From an uncultured Actinomycetes bacterium (GTDB lineage: Bacteria; Actinomycetota; Aquicultoria; CAJVYJ01): a DNA stretch of 26,206 nt. The stretch covers positions 1 to 26,206 of the forward strand of contig CAJVYJ010000003.1 in NCBI GenBank assembly GCA_913009475.1. The letters are read 5' to 3'. Positions 7,058 through 12,724 of this stretch are shown here, piece by piece. The stretch's first letter is position 1. Each line of letters starts with the position of its first letter. The notes under the pieces were generated by a model that ran no database searches, was not told the DNA's origin, and was given only the letters and a program-made list of their open reading frames with translations. The translations under genes were made by a program, and so were the position numbers.

Positions 7058-7348
7058 TTATTCATTTTGATCTTCATATTTATCCAGGTACGACTGCAGC
7101 TTATCAAACAACCGGTCAAGTTCTTTCTCAAGTCTCGCGTTCTTCGTGTGATTGGCTTCAGCGGCCACATAACCCTGAACATCTTCAATTTCATCCAGCG
7201 AAAGATCGATGGTAATGCCTTTGCCGTCCATAACTGCGAGTTGGGCGAAGTTCGGGTCATAAAACGTTTCGCCGCGAATTAGTTCCCGGTCGCGAATAGT
7301 CAATTTGACCGGCACTTTGGTTCCACTAAGTATTATTTTGCTTTTCAT
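7058..7348 (-). CDS. Conserved hypothetical protein (paralogue of 12278-12583)
   Basis: A 96-residue protein I do not recognise as a named family. It has a basic start, a strand pair around VPVKLTIRDRELI, an acidic helix IDLSLDEIEDVQGYVAAEAN, and a long charged helix (LEKELDRLFDKLQSYLDKY) that is probably a coiled coil. The near-identical protein at 12278-12583 has the same layout. The best-conserved stretch is ETFYDPNFAQLAVMDGKGI. There is no signal peptide, membrane segment or metal motif. The ribosome site is weak (AAAAAAGAAAAAT). It lies between an attC-like site upstream and hicBA downstream, so it is likely a cassette gene. Its small size and acidic helical make-up would suit an antitoxin-like or protein-binding role, but that is a guess. 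Confidence 0.7.
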   Translation of the reverse strand: MKSKIILSGTKVPVKLTIRDRELIRGETFYDPNFAQLAVMDGKGITIDLSLDEIEDVQGYVAAEANHTKNARLEKELDRLFDKLQSYLDKYEDQNE

Positions 7349-7363
7349 ATTTTTCTTTTTTAC

Positions 7364-7448
7364 GGATAATATTTTAATTCAGCAGTGCTTACAGCATTTA
7401 TAATACTCTTGGCCAATTGCAAGTATCAACTGAAAAAATTTGTTAGGC
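7364..7448 (-). repeat. attC-like recombination site
   Basis: On the minus strand it runs from GCCTAAC to ATTATCC over 85 bp, with the inner arm GCACTGCTGAATTAAAAT close to the CCGCTGATTTAAAG arm of sister sites. The left box contains the DUF2442 stop codon. Confidence 0.6.
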
Positions 7449-7688
7449 GCTCTTGGTTTTTATGCTTTTTTCGTAGAGAAACTCAGGATCAATGTCAAGC
7501 TGGTTCGCCCATTCTATGCTGTCAAATTTGACCCTGACAGAGTTAAACATTGATATGTCCTTTAATTCCGCGAACTTGCCAATATTTAGATAGGGAGAAA
7601 CATCAAAAACCCCTTCCTCGCGGTTCTTAAATCTAATACGCAATTTGTATCCATCCAGCGCTTCAACACTCTCGACCTGTATATACAT
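7443..7688 (-). CDS. DUF2442-family protein
   Basis: An 81-residue DUF2442 protein. It shows the family order: opening strand with LDGYKLRIRFKN, then GVFDVSPYL, a short loop to FAELKDISMFNSVRV, and the closing SIEWANQLDIDPEFLYE. AAGGAG 6 nt before the ATG is a good ribosome site. It starts 11 bp after the upstream DUF4160 gene ends, so the two form one operon and one cassette, with the attC-like site at the stop. The pair may act as a toxin-antitoxin-like module, but no activity can be read from sequence. A scrambled remnant of this gene lies at about 12630-12716 next to the paralogue of the following gene. Confidence 0.82.
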   Translation of the reverse strand: MYIQVESVEALDGYKLRIRFKNREEGVFDVSPYLNIGKFAELKDISMFNSVRVKFDSIEWANQLDIDPEFLYEKSIKTKSA

Positions 7689-7699
7689 TCTAAACTCCT

Positions 7700-7966
7700 T
7701 TATTTCAAAGGTTCAACCGGAAAAGGAAGTTCGCCCTTCGAGACCAACTCCCAATCCGCTAACAATTCATCTTTATGGATTTCAGCCCACGCTAAAACCA
7801 ATTTCACCTGCCTTGGCGATAGTTTGCCTTCCAATATCTCACATGAATTGATATCTATTATCGCTACGTCGCCTTGATAATAGGCATGAATATGCGGAGG
7901 ATTGTGTTCCCCGGGGGAGCAGTACATTCTGATAATAATTCCGTAAAACATTGATATTGTCGGCAT
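7700..7966 (-). CDS. DUF4160-family protein
   Basis: An 88-residue DUF4160 protein with the family start MPTISMFYGIIIRMY, the conserved NPPHIHAYYQGD motif and the helix LSPRQVKLVLAWAEIHKDEL. The histidine pair in HIH is the best candidate for an active or metal site. AAAAGGAG lies 9 nt before the ATG. It forms a two-gene cassette with DUF2442, 11 bp downstream. It is the intact counterpart of the frameshifted copy at 5771-6015, though the two differ clearly in sequence. Its function has not been established; its standing partnership with DUF2442 suggests that one protein acts on or controls the other. Confidence 0.85.
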   Translation of the reverse strand: MPTISMFYGIIIRMYCSPGEHNPPHIHAYYQGDVAIIDINSCEILEGKLSPRQVKLVLAWAEIHKDELLADWELVSKGELPFPVEPLK

Positions 7967-8008
7967 CAGGTTGCTCCTTTTACCGGTATCGCTTGTTTTC
8001 TTTATTTT

Positions 8009-8086
8009 AGCATAACATTTTAATCAGCATATTTGACGAAGGTCGCTTCTTGCTATTATCGATAGACAAACGTGTTCATTAAGCAT
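8009..8086 (-). repeat. attC-like recombination site
   Basis: On the minus strand it runs from TGCTTAATG to TGTTATGCT over 78 bp, with the inner arm ATGCTGATTAAAA. The GNAT stop codon lies inside the left box. Confidence 0.65.
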
Positions 8087-8534
8087 ACTTTTCCATATAT
8101 AAAATATCAATGGCGCCACAACCAAATTTTGCGGTCTTAAAAACTTTATAACCATACTTCTGATATAGATGAATATTATTATAACTTTTTGCCGCGGTAA
8201 ACAATGTAAATCGCTCGCATCCATAGTATTTTTCAATCTCTTCAAGAAGAGCCGCGCCGATGCCTTGATTTTGCATTTCCGGGTGAACGGCTAACCGGCT
8301 GATAAGACAGACGCCGTTTTCCTCACCAGCTCTGACCGTACCGATAATCTTGCCATTGAGGAGAGCTTTAAAAATTATATGACTCCTAAAATGCGTCTTT
8401 ATCTCTTCCAGCGTCTCCATCAGCGGCGGAATCCCATAATCATCATAAAGCAGCGCGGCTTCGCTCTGAAAAGCGAGTTTCTGAAGCGCTAATATTTCTT
8501 CAGCATCTTCTATTTTTGCCTTAGTTATCCTCAT
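8079..8534 (-). CDS. GNAT-family N-acetyltransferase
   Basis: A 151-residue single-domain GNAT enzyme that transfers acetyl from acetyl-CoA to an amine. The start MRITKAKIEDAEEILALQ is the usual strand-helix opening. The acetyl-CoA pyrophosphate loop is MQNQGIGAALL (Q-x-x-G-I-G), preceded by the strand ISRLAVHPE, and the end has LYQKYGYKVF. The substrate cannot be inferred. GNAT genes are common in integron cassettes and some act on antibiotics, but nothing here links it to a resistance subfamily. The ribosome site is weak. It is flanked on both sides by attC-like sites. Confidence 0.88.
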   Translation of the reverse strand: MRITKAKIEDAEEILALQKLAFQSEAALLYDDYGIPPLMETLEEIKTHFRSHIIFKALLNGKIIGTVRAGEENGVCLISRLAVHPEMQNQGIGAALLEEIEKYYGCERFTLFTAAKSYNNIHLYQKYGYKVFKTAKFGCGAIDILYMEKYA

Positions 8535-8540
8535 TTTTTT

Positions 8541-8627
8541 ATCCGGCGCTTAGTTCAGCGGTGCTGAACCGTGCCCGCTTTTTTTGTATAGGCAATCGTC
8601 CGCCGAAATAGCTTGCCGGGCGCTAAT
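8541..8627 (-). repeat. Probable attC-like site
   Basis: On the minus strand, TTTCGGCGGACG pairs with CACCGCTGAACTAAGCG, with outer GCCCGGC and GCGCCGG boxes. The outer boxes differ from the TAAC/GTTA type, so the call is weaker than for its neighbours. Confidence 0.45.
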
Positions 8628-8792
8628 TTCAAACTTTTTCATAATATCGGCGTTCCTTAATGAAACACGATTTGCCAACAACCTTACGCTTTCATCCAAA
8701 TAGAACTCCGAGGCTCTGCAAAATGAAAAAGCTTAGTGGACCGTGGATTCCCAGTCAAGCTGAGAATGACAAACGTATGGAGCGTGAGAATG
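8628..8792. repeat. Spacer with a 'GGATTCCC' dispersed repeat
   Basis: GTGGATTCCCAGTCAAGC, then TGAGAATGACAAACG, at 8738-8772 is one of four related motifs (see also 14211, 16671, 25098). It has an imperfect hairpin between ATTCCC and GAGAAT. GTTAGCC at 8791-8797 may be a leftover attC box behind the relE frame. No gene is seen. Confidence 0.5.
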
Positions 8793-9088
8793 TTAGCCTT
8801 TGTCCCTTTTTCCAGCTTTTTTGTAAACACCGTTCTTATCGCGCCTGCCAACAGCGATAACCAAAACACATATTTCTTTGTCCAAGACTTCATAAACAAG
8901 ACGATAGTCGGTTGCTCGAAGTTTTATTTTATAATGATTTGTAAAGCCATGAAGCCGGCTTGCCGGTATTCGTGGGTCAATAAGACGTTCCAATAATTTC
9001 TTCTTGAATTGAACTTGAATGGGTACGTCCAACTTCCCCATTCTTTTAGCGCGATAGGAATAAATTTTAAAGTATATTTAAAGCTCAT
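8793..9088 (-). pseudogene. RelE/ParE-superfamily toxin with a one-base frameshift
   Basis: The 3' part encodes QFKKKLLERL, IPASRLHG, YKIKLRATDYRLVYEV and VLVIAVGRRDKNGVY, the core of E. coli RelE-like mRNA interferases. Its own first ATG at 9041 would lack the first strand and helix. These are present in another frame: an ATG at 9088 gives MSFKYTLKFIPIALKEW, then the frame shifts at a GGGG run (9036-9039). One added G restores the join to KLDVPIQVQF and a 98-residue toxin of family length; the span is 296 nt, one short of a whole number of codons. The start at 9088 overlaps the antitoxin by 11 nt. Either the toxin is inactivated or the base is an assembly error. Confidence 0.8.
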
Positions 9089-9329
9089 CGATGTCGACTT
9101 CTAAAGCTTCTATTTTTTCACTCTCTCTGGACCGCACGATTAAGCCAAGCTGATAATCTTCCAGTCTTTTAATTAATTCCTCGTATGCTTCAGCCGGAAC
9201 AAGATACGCGGTTGGAGTGTTGTGATTCAATATCGCGATCGGCTCACCTTCTGATTTTTCAATTAAAGCACTGGGATTTCTTTTTAACTCTGAAATACTG
9301 GCCGAACGATTAGCCAAAACAGTTTTCAT
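9078..9329 (-). CDS. Phd/YefM-type antitoxin (StbD-like)
   Basis: An 83-residue antitoxin that binds DNA with its N-terminal half and the toxin with its C-terminal helix. It has SASISELKRNPSALIE, then GEPIAILNHNTPTAYLVP, the Phd/YefM signature, and an acidic tail ending VDIDEL. The ATG at 9329 is preferred over 9335 because GAGG is 9 nt upstream of it and only 3 nt from the earlier ATG. It overlaps the start of the frameshifted RelE-type toxin. If the toxin is truly broken the antitoxin is left as an orphan. Family members usually repress their own operon; no clear operator was found upstream. Confidence 0.88.
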   Translation of the reverse strand: MKTVLANRSASISELKRNPSALIEKSEGEPIAILNHNTPTAYLVPAEAYEELIKRLEDYQLGLIVRSRESEKIEALEVDIDEL

Positions 9330-9419
9330 TTTCATTCACCTCAGTTTAAATAGTACTTTATTATGGTTTTATATTAGCACTATTTTTAAACCTAATACAA
9401 GTAAATGTTCGTATTTTTC

Positions 9420-9478
9420 GGGCTAATGCTTTAAATCAGCGGCGGCTATCAGCCGTCCGCTGGAACGATTTGTTATCC
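9420..9478 (-). repeat. attC site (best example)
   Basis: On the minus strand: GGATAAC box, AAATCGTTCCAGCGG, the small hairpin GGCTGATAGCC, then CCGCTGATTTAAAG and the right box ATTAGCC. CAGCGG pairs with CCGCTG and AAATC with GATTT, leaving a bulge between them. This closely follows the plan of classical 59-base elements. Confidence 0.8.
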
Positions 9479-9486
9479 ATTGGTCT

Positions 9487-9786
9487 TCAATTTGAACTAA
9501 ATTGATCATTTATTCTTAGCAATTGAGCCGTATATTCTGATCGAGATTCGCCATTGGGGACTTTTTCATTGTTTTGACACCAGTCATTGAATTTGTCGAC
9601 ATCAAAATCAATCTTGACTGTCTCATAACCTTCTTTTATCAGTTCCTCCATGCGCTTAACGGCACCCGTTAACCATTTTTGATATGTATCTTCTATTGTT
9701 TCAGAATCGGCTGCGGTGGTTTTTAGCAACTCCCATTGATCCTCGCGAAACCAAGCGACGCCTAATTTTATTTGTTTTTGATCCAT
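9487..9786 (-). CDS. Conserved hypothetical cassette protein
   Basis: A 99-residue protein of a small family without known function. It starts with a strand-helix unit, IKLGVAWFREDQWELLK, followed by an amphipathic region around IEDTYQKWL and a long helix KRMEELIKEGYETVK. The tail has a WCQNNEKVPNGESRSEY segment, and the run 'WC...P.G.SRSE' looks conserved. There is no signal peptide or membrane segment. The upstream GAAG gives a weak ribosome site. It lies alone between two good attC-like sites, so it is a one-gene cassette. Related small proteins occur in many bacteria, often near toxin-antitoxin genes, but I cannot name a role. Confidence 0.75.
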   Translation of the reverse strand: MDQKQIKLGVAWFREDQWELLKTTAADSETIEDTYQKWLTGAVKRMEELIKEGYETVKIDFDVDKFNDWCQNNEKVPNGESRSEYTAQLLRINDQFSSN

Positions 9787-9801
9787 TTTTCTTCTTTTTA
9801 T

Positions 9802-9858
9802 GGATAATGTTTGAAATCAACAGCGGCTCTAGTTGTCCGCTGGATTGAATTGTTATTT
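9802..9858 (-). repeat. attC site
   Basis: On the minus strand: AATAAC box containing the hicA stop, TCAATCCAGCGG arm, CCGCTGTTGATTTC arm, and ATTATCC right box. It is 57 bp, closely related to the site at 9420-9478. Confidence 0.75.
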
Positions 9859-10026
9859 CATTTCTTTAATAATATGCTTCGCAAGGTTTTCATCTATTTC
9901 ATTATGCCTGGGAACAGGTTGCTTTTTACCTGTGGTAGGATTTTTATATAAGTCGTGGCGGCTTCCGTGTCTAACGATAATACAACCTGACGCATTTAAC
10001 TTCTTAATCAAGTCTTTTCTTTTCAT
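9853..10026 (-). CDS. hicA: HicA-type toxin, 57 residues
   Basis: A short intact frame from ATG 10026 to TAA 9853. It begins MKRKDLIKKLNASG, then the active-site strand IIVRHGSRHDLY, the basic loop NPTTGKKQPVPRHNEID, and the closing helix NLAKHIIKEMK. This is the compact HicA form that cleaves RNA with a conserved histidine (GSRHDLY). The ATG overlaps the hicB stop by 4 nt (ATGA). The TAA lies inside the attC left box, so the recombination site also supplies the stop. It differs clearly from the HicA at 6567, so the two modules were acquired separately. Confidence 0.88.
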   Translation of the reverse strand: MKRKDLIKKLNASGCIIVRHGSRHDLYKNPTTGKKQPVPRHNEIDENLAKHIIKEMK

Positions 10027-10220
10027 ACAGCAAAGGTGAGTTCTTTGATCTTGTGGTTTTCGGGAACATCATCCATGGTCATAAGGACATATGCATCTTT
10101 CATGTTTTCTTCAAGTTCTTCCAAAGTCTCACCTTGCGTCATTATTTCAGGGCGATCAAGAAGTTTGCCAAGCCAGAATTTATCGGTTTTCCAGTAAACC
10201 ATTTTTAATTTTGTTTCCAT
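10023..10220 (-). CDS. hicB: HicB-type antitoxin
   Basis: A 65-residue HicB antitoxin. It opens METKLKMVYWKTDKFWLGKL and has the family loop LDRPEIMTQGETLEELEENMKDA (position about 20-43), then a short acidic tail. It blocks the HicA encoded immediately downstream with a 4-nt overlap. GAGGTGATAAT before the ATG is a strong ribosome site, so this module, unlike the single-gene cassettes, carries its own good translation start. No DNA-binding domain is fused at the C-terminus, so self-repression is uncertain. It lies between attC-like sites at 9802 and 10297. Confidence 0.88.
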   Translation of the reverse strand: METKLKMVYWKTDKFWLGKLLDRPEIMTQGETLEELEENMKDAYVLMTMDDVPENHKIKELTFAV

Positions 10221-10296
10221 ATTATCACCTCTACTTTCTATAAAATATTACCACAAAATGATTTGGTATATTAGATTTTATTATTTCATTTTTTTA

Positions 10297-10357
10297 GACA
10301 TAACACCCGAGTTGAGCTGCTGCCCGTAGGGCTGCCTGCTCGAACGGATTGTTCCCG
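10297..10357 (-). repeat. attC site
   Basis: On the minus strand: GGGAACAATCC, TTCGAGCAGGC, the stem GCCC-TAC-GGGC, AGCTCAACTC and the right box TGTTATGTC. It follows the stop of the 10366 gene by 8 bp. Confidence 0.75.
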
Positions 10358-10365
10358 AGCGCGAA

Positions 10366-10650
10366 TCAGCGCGCCAGGTGAACGCTTTTTCCGTGAGAGC
10401 TAAAACCCATTGTTATACCAGACACTTTATTTTCATCGGCTAGATCAATGAACTCAAGGTTGAATTTGAAGCCCTCATTGGTCAGCATAGTTTTACCGAA
10501 CGCCTCCCAGGAGATATCAAACCCATCAATTGAGATTACTGGCTCGCCGCCAGCCATGGTGTTCTGAAACCCGATTGTTCCTCTGATCTTTTCTTTTTTG
10601 GGAAGCCAGGTGTTCGTTCTTTCGTTATATTCGATTTGTTCTGATGTCAT
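10366..10650 (-). CDS. Conserved hypothetical cassette protein
   Basis: A 94-residue protein I cannot assign to a characterised family. It has a polar start, a strand after IRGTIGFQN, an ISIDGFDISWEAFGKTML segment, and a second strand after EGFKFNLEFIDL. The W-x-x-F-G...EGF-x-F-x-LE pattern occurs in small uncharacterised bacterial proteins. The ATG at 10650 is preferred; an upstream TTG at 10668 would add only six residues but would use up the purine-rich AGGACAAGGG leader as coding sequence. The GC content is higher than in neighbouring cassettes, suggesting a different source. An attC site follows directly. Confidence 0.65.
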   Translation of the reverse strand: MTSEQIEYNERTNTWLPKKEKIRGTIGFQNTMAGGEPVISIDGFDISWEAFGKTMLTNEGFKFNLEFIDLADENKVSGITMGFSSHGKSVHLAR

Positions 10651-10767
10651 TTGCCCTTGTCCTCTCAATCGTCTGCCGCTAGACTGTCGCTATGTGTGCG
10701 GCTCGCCGATTCAAGGTCGCCGAGCAGCCTGCCGTTGCCCATTTAGTTTTTCATGCTCTTATTTTTC
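10651..10767. other. Spacer upstream of the 10366 gene; imperfect palindrome, no gene seen
   Basis: GC-rich and partly self-complementary: GGCTCGCCGA at 10700-10709 against TCGCCGAGC at 10717-10725. It could be a decayed attC of another cassette, but no TAAC/GTTA boxes are clear. Confidence 0.35.
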
Positions 10768-10850
10768 GGGCTAACACTTTAAATCAGCGGTGTTTACAGC
10801 GTTTGAAAAAATGGTAGCTTTAAACAACCGTTGAAATATCTTATTAGGCG
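10768..10850 (-). repeat. attC site
   Basis: On the minus strand: GCCTAAT left box, AACGGTTG arm, ACACCGCTGATTTAAAG arm and GTTAGCCC right box. The right half is nearly identical to the 9420-9478 site. Confidence 0.7.
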
Positions 10851-11005
10851 CTCTCTTTATAATGATCCGCATACCAATCTATAACTTTTCTTATCATCTT
10901 TTGATATGAGATATTTTTCTCCTTGGCTACTTCCTTAAAAAATTCAACACTGGATTTATTCAAAACGATTGTTACCTTTATTTTTTCTTTTTTTAAAACC
11001 AATTG
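10844..11005 (-). pseudogene. Truncated CopG/BrnA-type antitoxin, 3' copy of the 13681 gene
   Basis: The 161 bp from 10845 to 11005 are identical, base for base, to 13682-13842. They encode the C-terminal 53 residues of the CopG-type antitoxin, from QLVLKKEKIKVTIVL to WYADHYKESA. The N-terminal 26 residues are absent, and the sequence beyond 11005 belongs instead to a HicA remnant. The stop is TAA here and TAG in the intact copy, one base outside the identical block. The exact identity in an otherwise diverged island means the duplication is recent or kept alike by recombination. Confidence 0.9.
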
Positions 11006-11020
11006 CTCCGGTGACGAGTT

Positions 11021-11110
11021 TTATTTGCCGTTGGGCTTGATAGCCAATGTTAATAAATCTTTTGGTCGCAATCCAGTGCGTTTTACGGTATACGTGAGAG
11101 CATTTCAGAG
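11021..11110 (-). pseudogene. HicA toxin C-terminal remnant, frameshifted
   Basis: On the minus strand EMLSRIP is followed in another frame by KRTGLRPKDLLTLAIKPNGK and a TAA at 11021. Joined, they resemble the HicA closing helix; compare MLSRIAKHTGLQPKDL in the intact gene at 6567. The rest of the toxin and its antitoxin are gone. The remnant is bracketed by a small inverted repeat, CCAATTGCTC at 11000-11009 and GAGCAATTGG at 11107-11116. Confidence 0.6.
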
Positions 11111-11124
11111 CAATTGGTTAAATA

Positions 11125-11388
11125 TTATTTGTTACGTATTATTTCAAGTATTTTTCTTGACGGTTCAGCACATTCATCTTTACTCAACGACAAATTAAAC
11201 GCCTCATTCAAAATTGCTCTAACTATATTCAATGTATTGTTAAAGGTGTGACTCATACTAAAATGAAATATCATATCTATAGCTTCTGTCCTATATCCAT
11301 CCAAATCGTCAATAGACACGGCCCGCTCTCCAAGAGGATTCCAATCAGAAAGAACTCGCATTATTTTTTCGATCTGCTCTTCATCCAT
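11125..11388 (-). CDS. Conserved hypothetical protein, possibly DUF1871-like
   Basis: An 87-residue, mostly helical acidic protein. It begins EQIEKIMRVLSDWNPLGE, then YRTEAIDMIFHF, NNTLNIVRAILNEAFNL and an ending with CAEPSRKILEIIRNK. The layout of a 'W-NP' loop, a short central helix and a Cys near a final helix resembles the DUF1871 group of small proteins, some of which look like immunity or antitoxin partners. That likeness is weak and the function is unknown. AAGGAGAAG just before the ATG is a strong ribosome site. It lies downstream of an attC-like site at 11405; behind its stop a possible attC has been interrupted by the HicA and CopG remnants. Confidence 0.7.
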   Translation of the reverse strand: MDEEQIEKIMRVLSDWNPLGERAVSIDDLDGYRTEAIDMIFHFSMSHTFNNTLNIVRAILNEAFNLSLSKDECAEPSRKILEIIRNK

Positions 11389-11404
11389 TTCTTCTCCTTT
11401 TTAT

Positions 11405-11477
11405 TGATATTTAAACCGTTAACTCGGTTATTTGGTGTGGCCGTTTTTGGCGTCCGCTAAAAACGCGTTGTTATGCC
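11405..11477 (-). repeat. attC-like recombination site
   Basis: On the minus strand: GGCATAAC left box, GCGTTTTTAGCGGACGCC arm with a CGTTTTT/AAAAACG stem, and GAGTTAACGG right side. It is 73 bp. Confidence 0.6.
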
Positions 11478-11521
11478 TGCGTTTATCATGTAAATACGCT
11501 CCTCGCCTCTCGGACAAACAA

Positions 11522-11815
11522 TCATTGCCTGACTTCTTTCGACAATTCTCCTTTAGCCAATGGCGCGTATTTTCTTGCGGCTATATCATATAGACCGATT
11601 TTATTATTCTGCTCGATTATAATATGCTTGCCGACGGAGCGCCAATATACCCTGCCAAGACCAAGATTTGCCCCGAGACCCTTTACGCTCTCCAGGGTCT
11701 TACGTTTTCCACCCTGCTTCAGAATCAGCTCATCATAAGTTAAGCCATGATTAACAATCCTATAATCAAAGCAACTGTTATTAATATTAATTTTAAATAT
11801 TTCAAACGGTAATTC
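11522..11815 (-). pseudogene. Open frame of about 97 codons without a normal start; decayed or non-ATG cassette gene
   Basis: Between a TAG at 11816-11818 and a TGA at 11522, one minus-strand frame is open for 97 codons with protein-like content: CFDYRIVNHGLTYDEL, TLESVKGLGANLGLG, VYWRSVGKHIII and LYDIAARKYAPLAKG. It ends just ahead of an attC-like site and begins just after another, exactly where a cassette gene should lie. No in-frame ATG, GTG or TTG occurs near its beginning. An ATG at 11826-11828 is out of frame and falls in the attC box. Either the start codon has mutated (for example ATG to ATA) or the gene has lost a base. The family is not recognised. Confidence 0.5.
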
Positions 11816-11823
11816 CTATTTTC

Positions 11824-11886
11824 GGCATGAATTCAAAAATCAGCAACAGCACGCTTTATTGCCTGTTAAAATATCTTGTTAAGCAA
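11824..11886 (-). repeat. attC-like recombination site
   Basis: On the minus strand: TGCTTAAC left box, TTTTAACAGGC arm, TGTTGCTGATTTTTGAA arm and a degenerate right box CATGCC. It is 63 bp and lies 5 bp after the stop of the 11891 gene. Confidence 0.65.
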
Positions 11887-11890
11887 TTCT

Positions 11891-12142
11891 TTATCTATCT
11901 TCCGGCTCAATCAACCGGCAGACTTCGCCCCCGCATTTATTACAAGTACCACGTAGAATCAGATTGCGTTGCTCCATTTCGGCAGAGTCCAGAAGTATAG
12001 AAGTTATATCCGAACACTCGGTACACCAAACATTCTCCAAAAGTTTCATCTGTGCATATCGCGGTATCTTATCCCATCTTGCTTTTGCCTCACGACTGAA
12101 GGGGCCCTTTGGTTGCAAAGGAATCACATTATTATCATTCAT
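11891..12142 (-). CDS. Small two-CxxC (zinc-ribbon-like) hypothetical protein
   Basis: An 83-residue protein. After a polar N-terminus with FSREAKARWDKIPRYAQMKL there are two CxxC pairs, CTEC at about residue 40 and CNKC at about 67, spaced like a zinc ribbon with a helical insert (SILLDSAEMEQRNLIL) between. It ends GGEVCRLIEPEDR. Metal binding is likely; the role is unknown, with nucleic-acid or protein binding typical of such ribbons. GAGGG lies close before the ATG. It ends just ahead of an attC-like site, so it is probably a one-gene cassette. Confidence 0.7.
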   Translation of the reverse strand: MNDNNVIPLQPKGPFSREAKARWDKIPRYAQMKLLENVWCTECSDITSILLDSAEMEQRNLILRGTCNKCGGEVCRLIEPEDR

Positions 12143-12228
12143 CTTCCCTCTGTGTCAACATAGCTGAAACACCTCTTGCTTAAATTAGCGTAGACGGCAA
12201 AGAGGTTTTAACCTTCATCTACGATTGA

Positions 12229-12277
12229 TTATAATATATAACTAGGCTGCTTGATATATCAATATTTCGGGTTAACT
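12229..12277. repeat. Copy of a roughly 47-bp element also at 5339-5386
   Basis: ATTATAATATATAAC, then GGCTGCTTGATATATCAA, then ATTTCGGGTT lies here. The 5339 copy has ATTATAATGCATAAT, GCAGCTTGATATCTCA and TATTTCGGGTT, same strand and order. Each copy contains a local palindrome. They may be divergent cassette sites at the edges of two blocks, but they lack the standard attC boxes. Confidence 0.5.
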
Positions 12278-12583
12278 TTATTCATCTTGCTCTTCATATT
12301 TATCTAGATACGACTGAAGCTTATTAAGCAACCGGTCAAGTTCTTTCTCAAGTTTAGCGTCCTTCGTGTGATTGGCCTCGGCGGCCACATAACCCTGAAC
12401 GTCTTCAATTTCATCCAGAGAAAGATCGATTGCAATGCCTTTGCCGTCCATTACCGCAAGTTGAGCGAAGTTCGGGTCATAAAACGTTTCGTCGCGAATT
12501 AGCTCCAGTTCGCGAAGAGTCAGCTTAACCGTAACCTTGGTCCCGCGAAGTATTTTTTTGCTTCTCGTTTTTTTACTTTTCAT
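12278..12583 (-). CDS. Conserved hypothetical protein (paralogue of 7058-7348)
   Basis: A 101-residue copy of the 96-residue protein at 7058-7348, with a longer basic start (MKSKKTRSKKILRG). About 85 per cent of aligned residues match, including ETFYDPNFAQLAVMDGKGI and the helix IDLSLDEIEDVQGYVAAEAN. The C-terminal helix LEKELDRLLNKLQSYLDKY may form a coiled coil. Both copies lie downstream of DUF2442 sequence: intact at 7443 and a scrambled remnant here, so a block of at least two units was duplicated. Both have a weak A-rich ribosome site. Function is unknown; kept conservation of two copies argues that at least one is used. Confidence 0.7.
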   Translation of the reverse strand: MKSKKTRSKKILRGTKVTVKLTLRELELIRDETFYDPNFAQLAVMDGKGIAIDLSLDEIEDVQGYVAAEANHTKDAKLEKELDRLLNKLQSYLDKYEEQDE

Positions 12584-12629
12584 ATTTTTGTTTTTTTACA
12601 AATACTAGACATCTATCAATTTTAATCTT

Positions 12630-12716
12630 GATGAAATTAAACATTGATGTGTCCTCTTATTGTTCCGCAAACTTGTCAATGTATACATTCTAAGCTCTTT
12701 TATTTCAAAGGTTAGA
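12630..12716 (-). pseudogene. Internally deleted remnant of a DUF2442/DUF4160 unit
   Basis: ATTAAACATTGATGTGTCC and the nearby CGCAAACTTGTCAAT match the middle of the DUF2442 gene at about 7537-7583. They are followed directly by TATACATTCTAAGCTC and TTTATTTCAAAGGTT, which match the DUF2442 start and the DUF4160 end at about 7680-7714. The roughly 95 bp between these parts are missing and no frame is open. Confidence 0.7.
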
Positions 12717-12724
12717 CCTATTAT

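Noticed and set aside
11802..11828. ATG at 11828 as start of the 11522 open frame
   Set aside because: It is out of frame, stops after eight codons and lies in the right box of an attC-like site.
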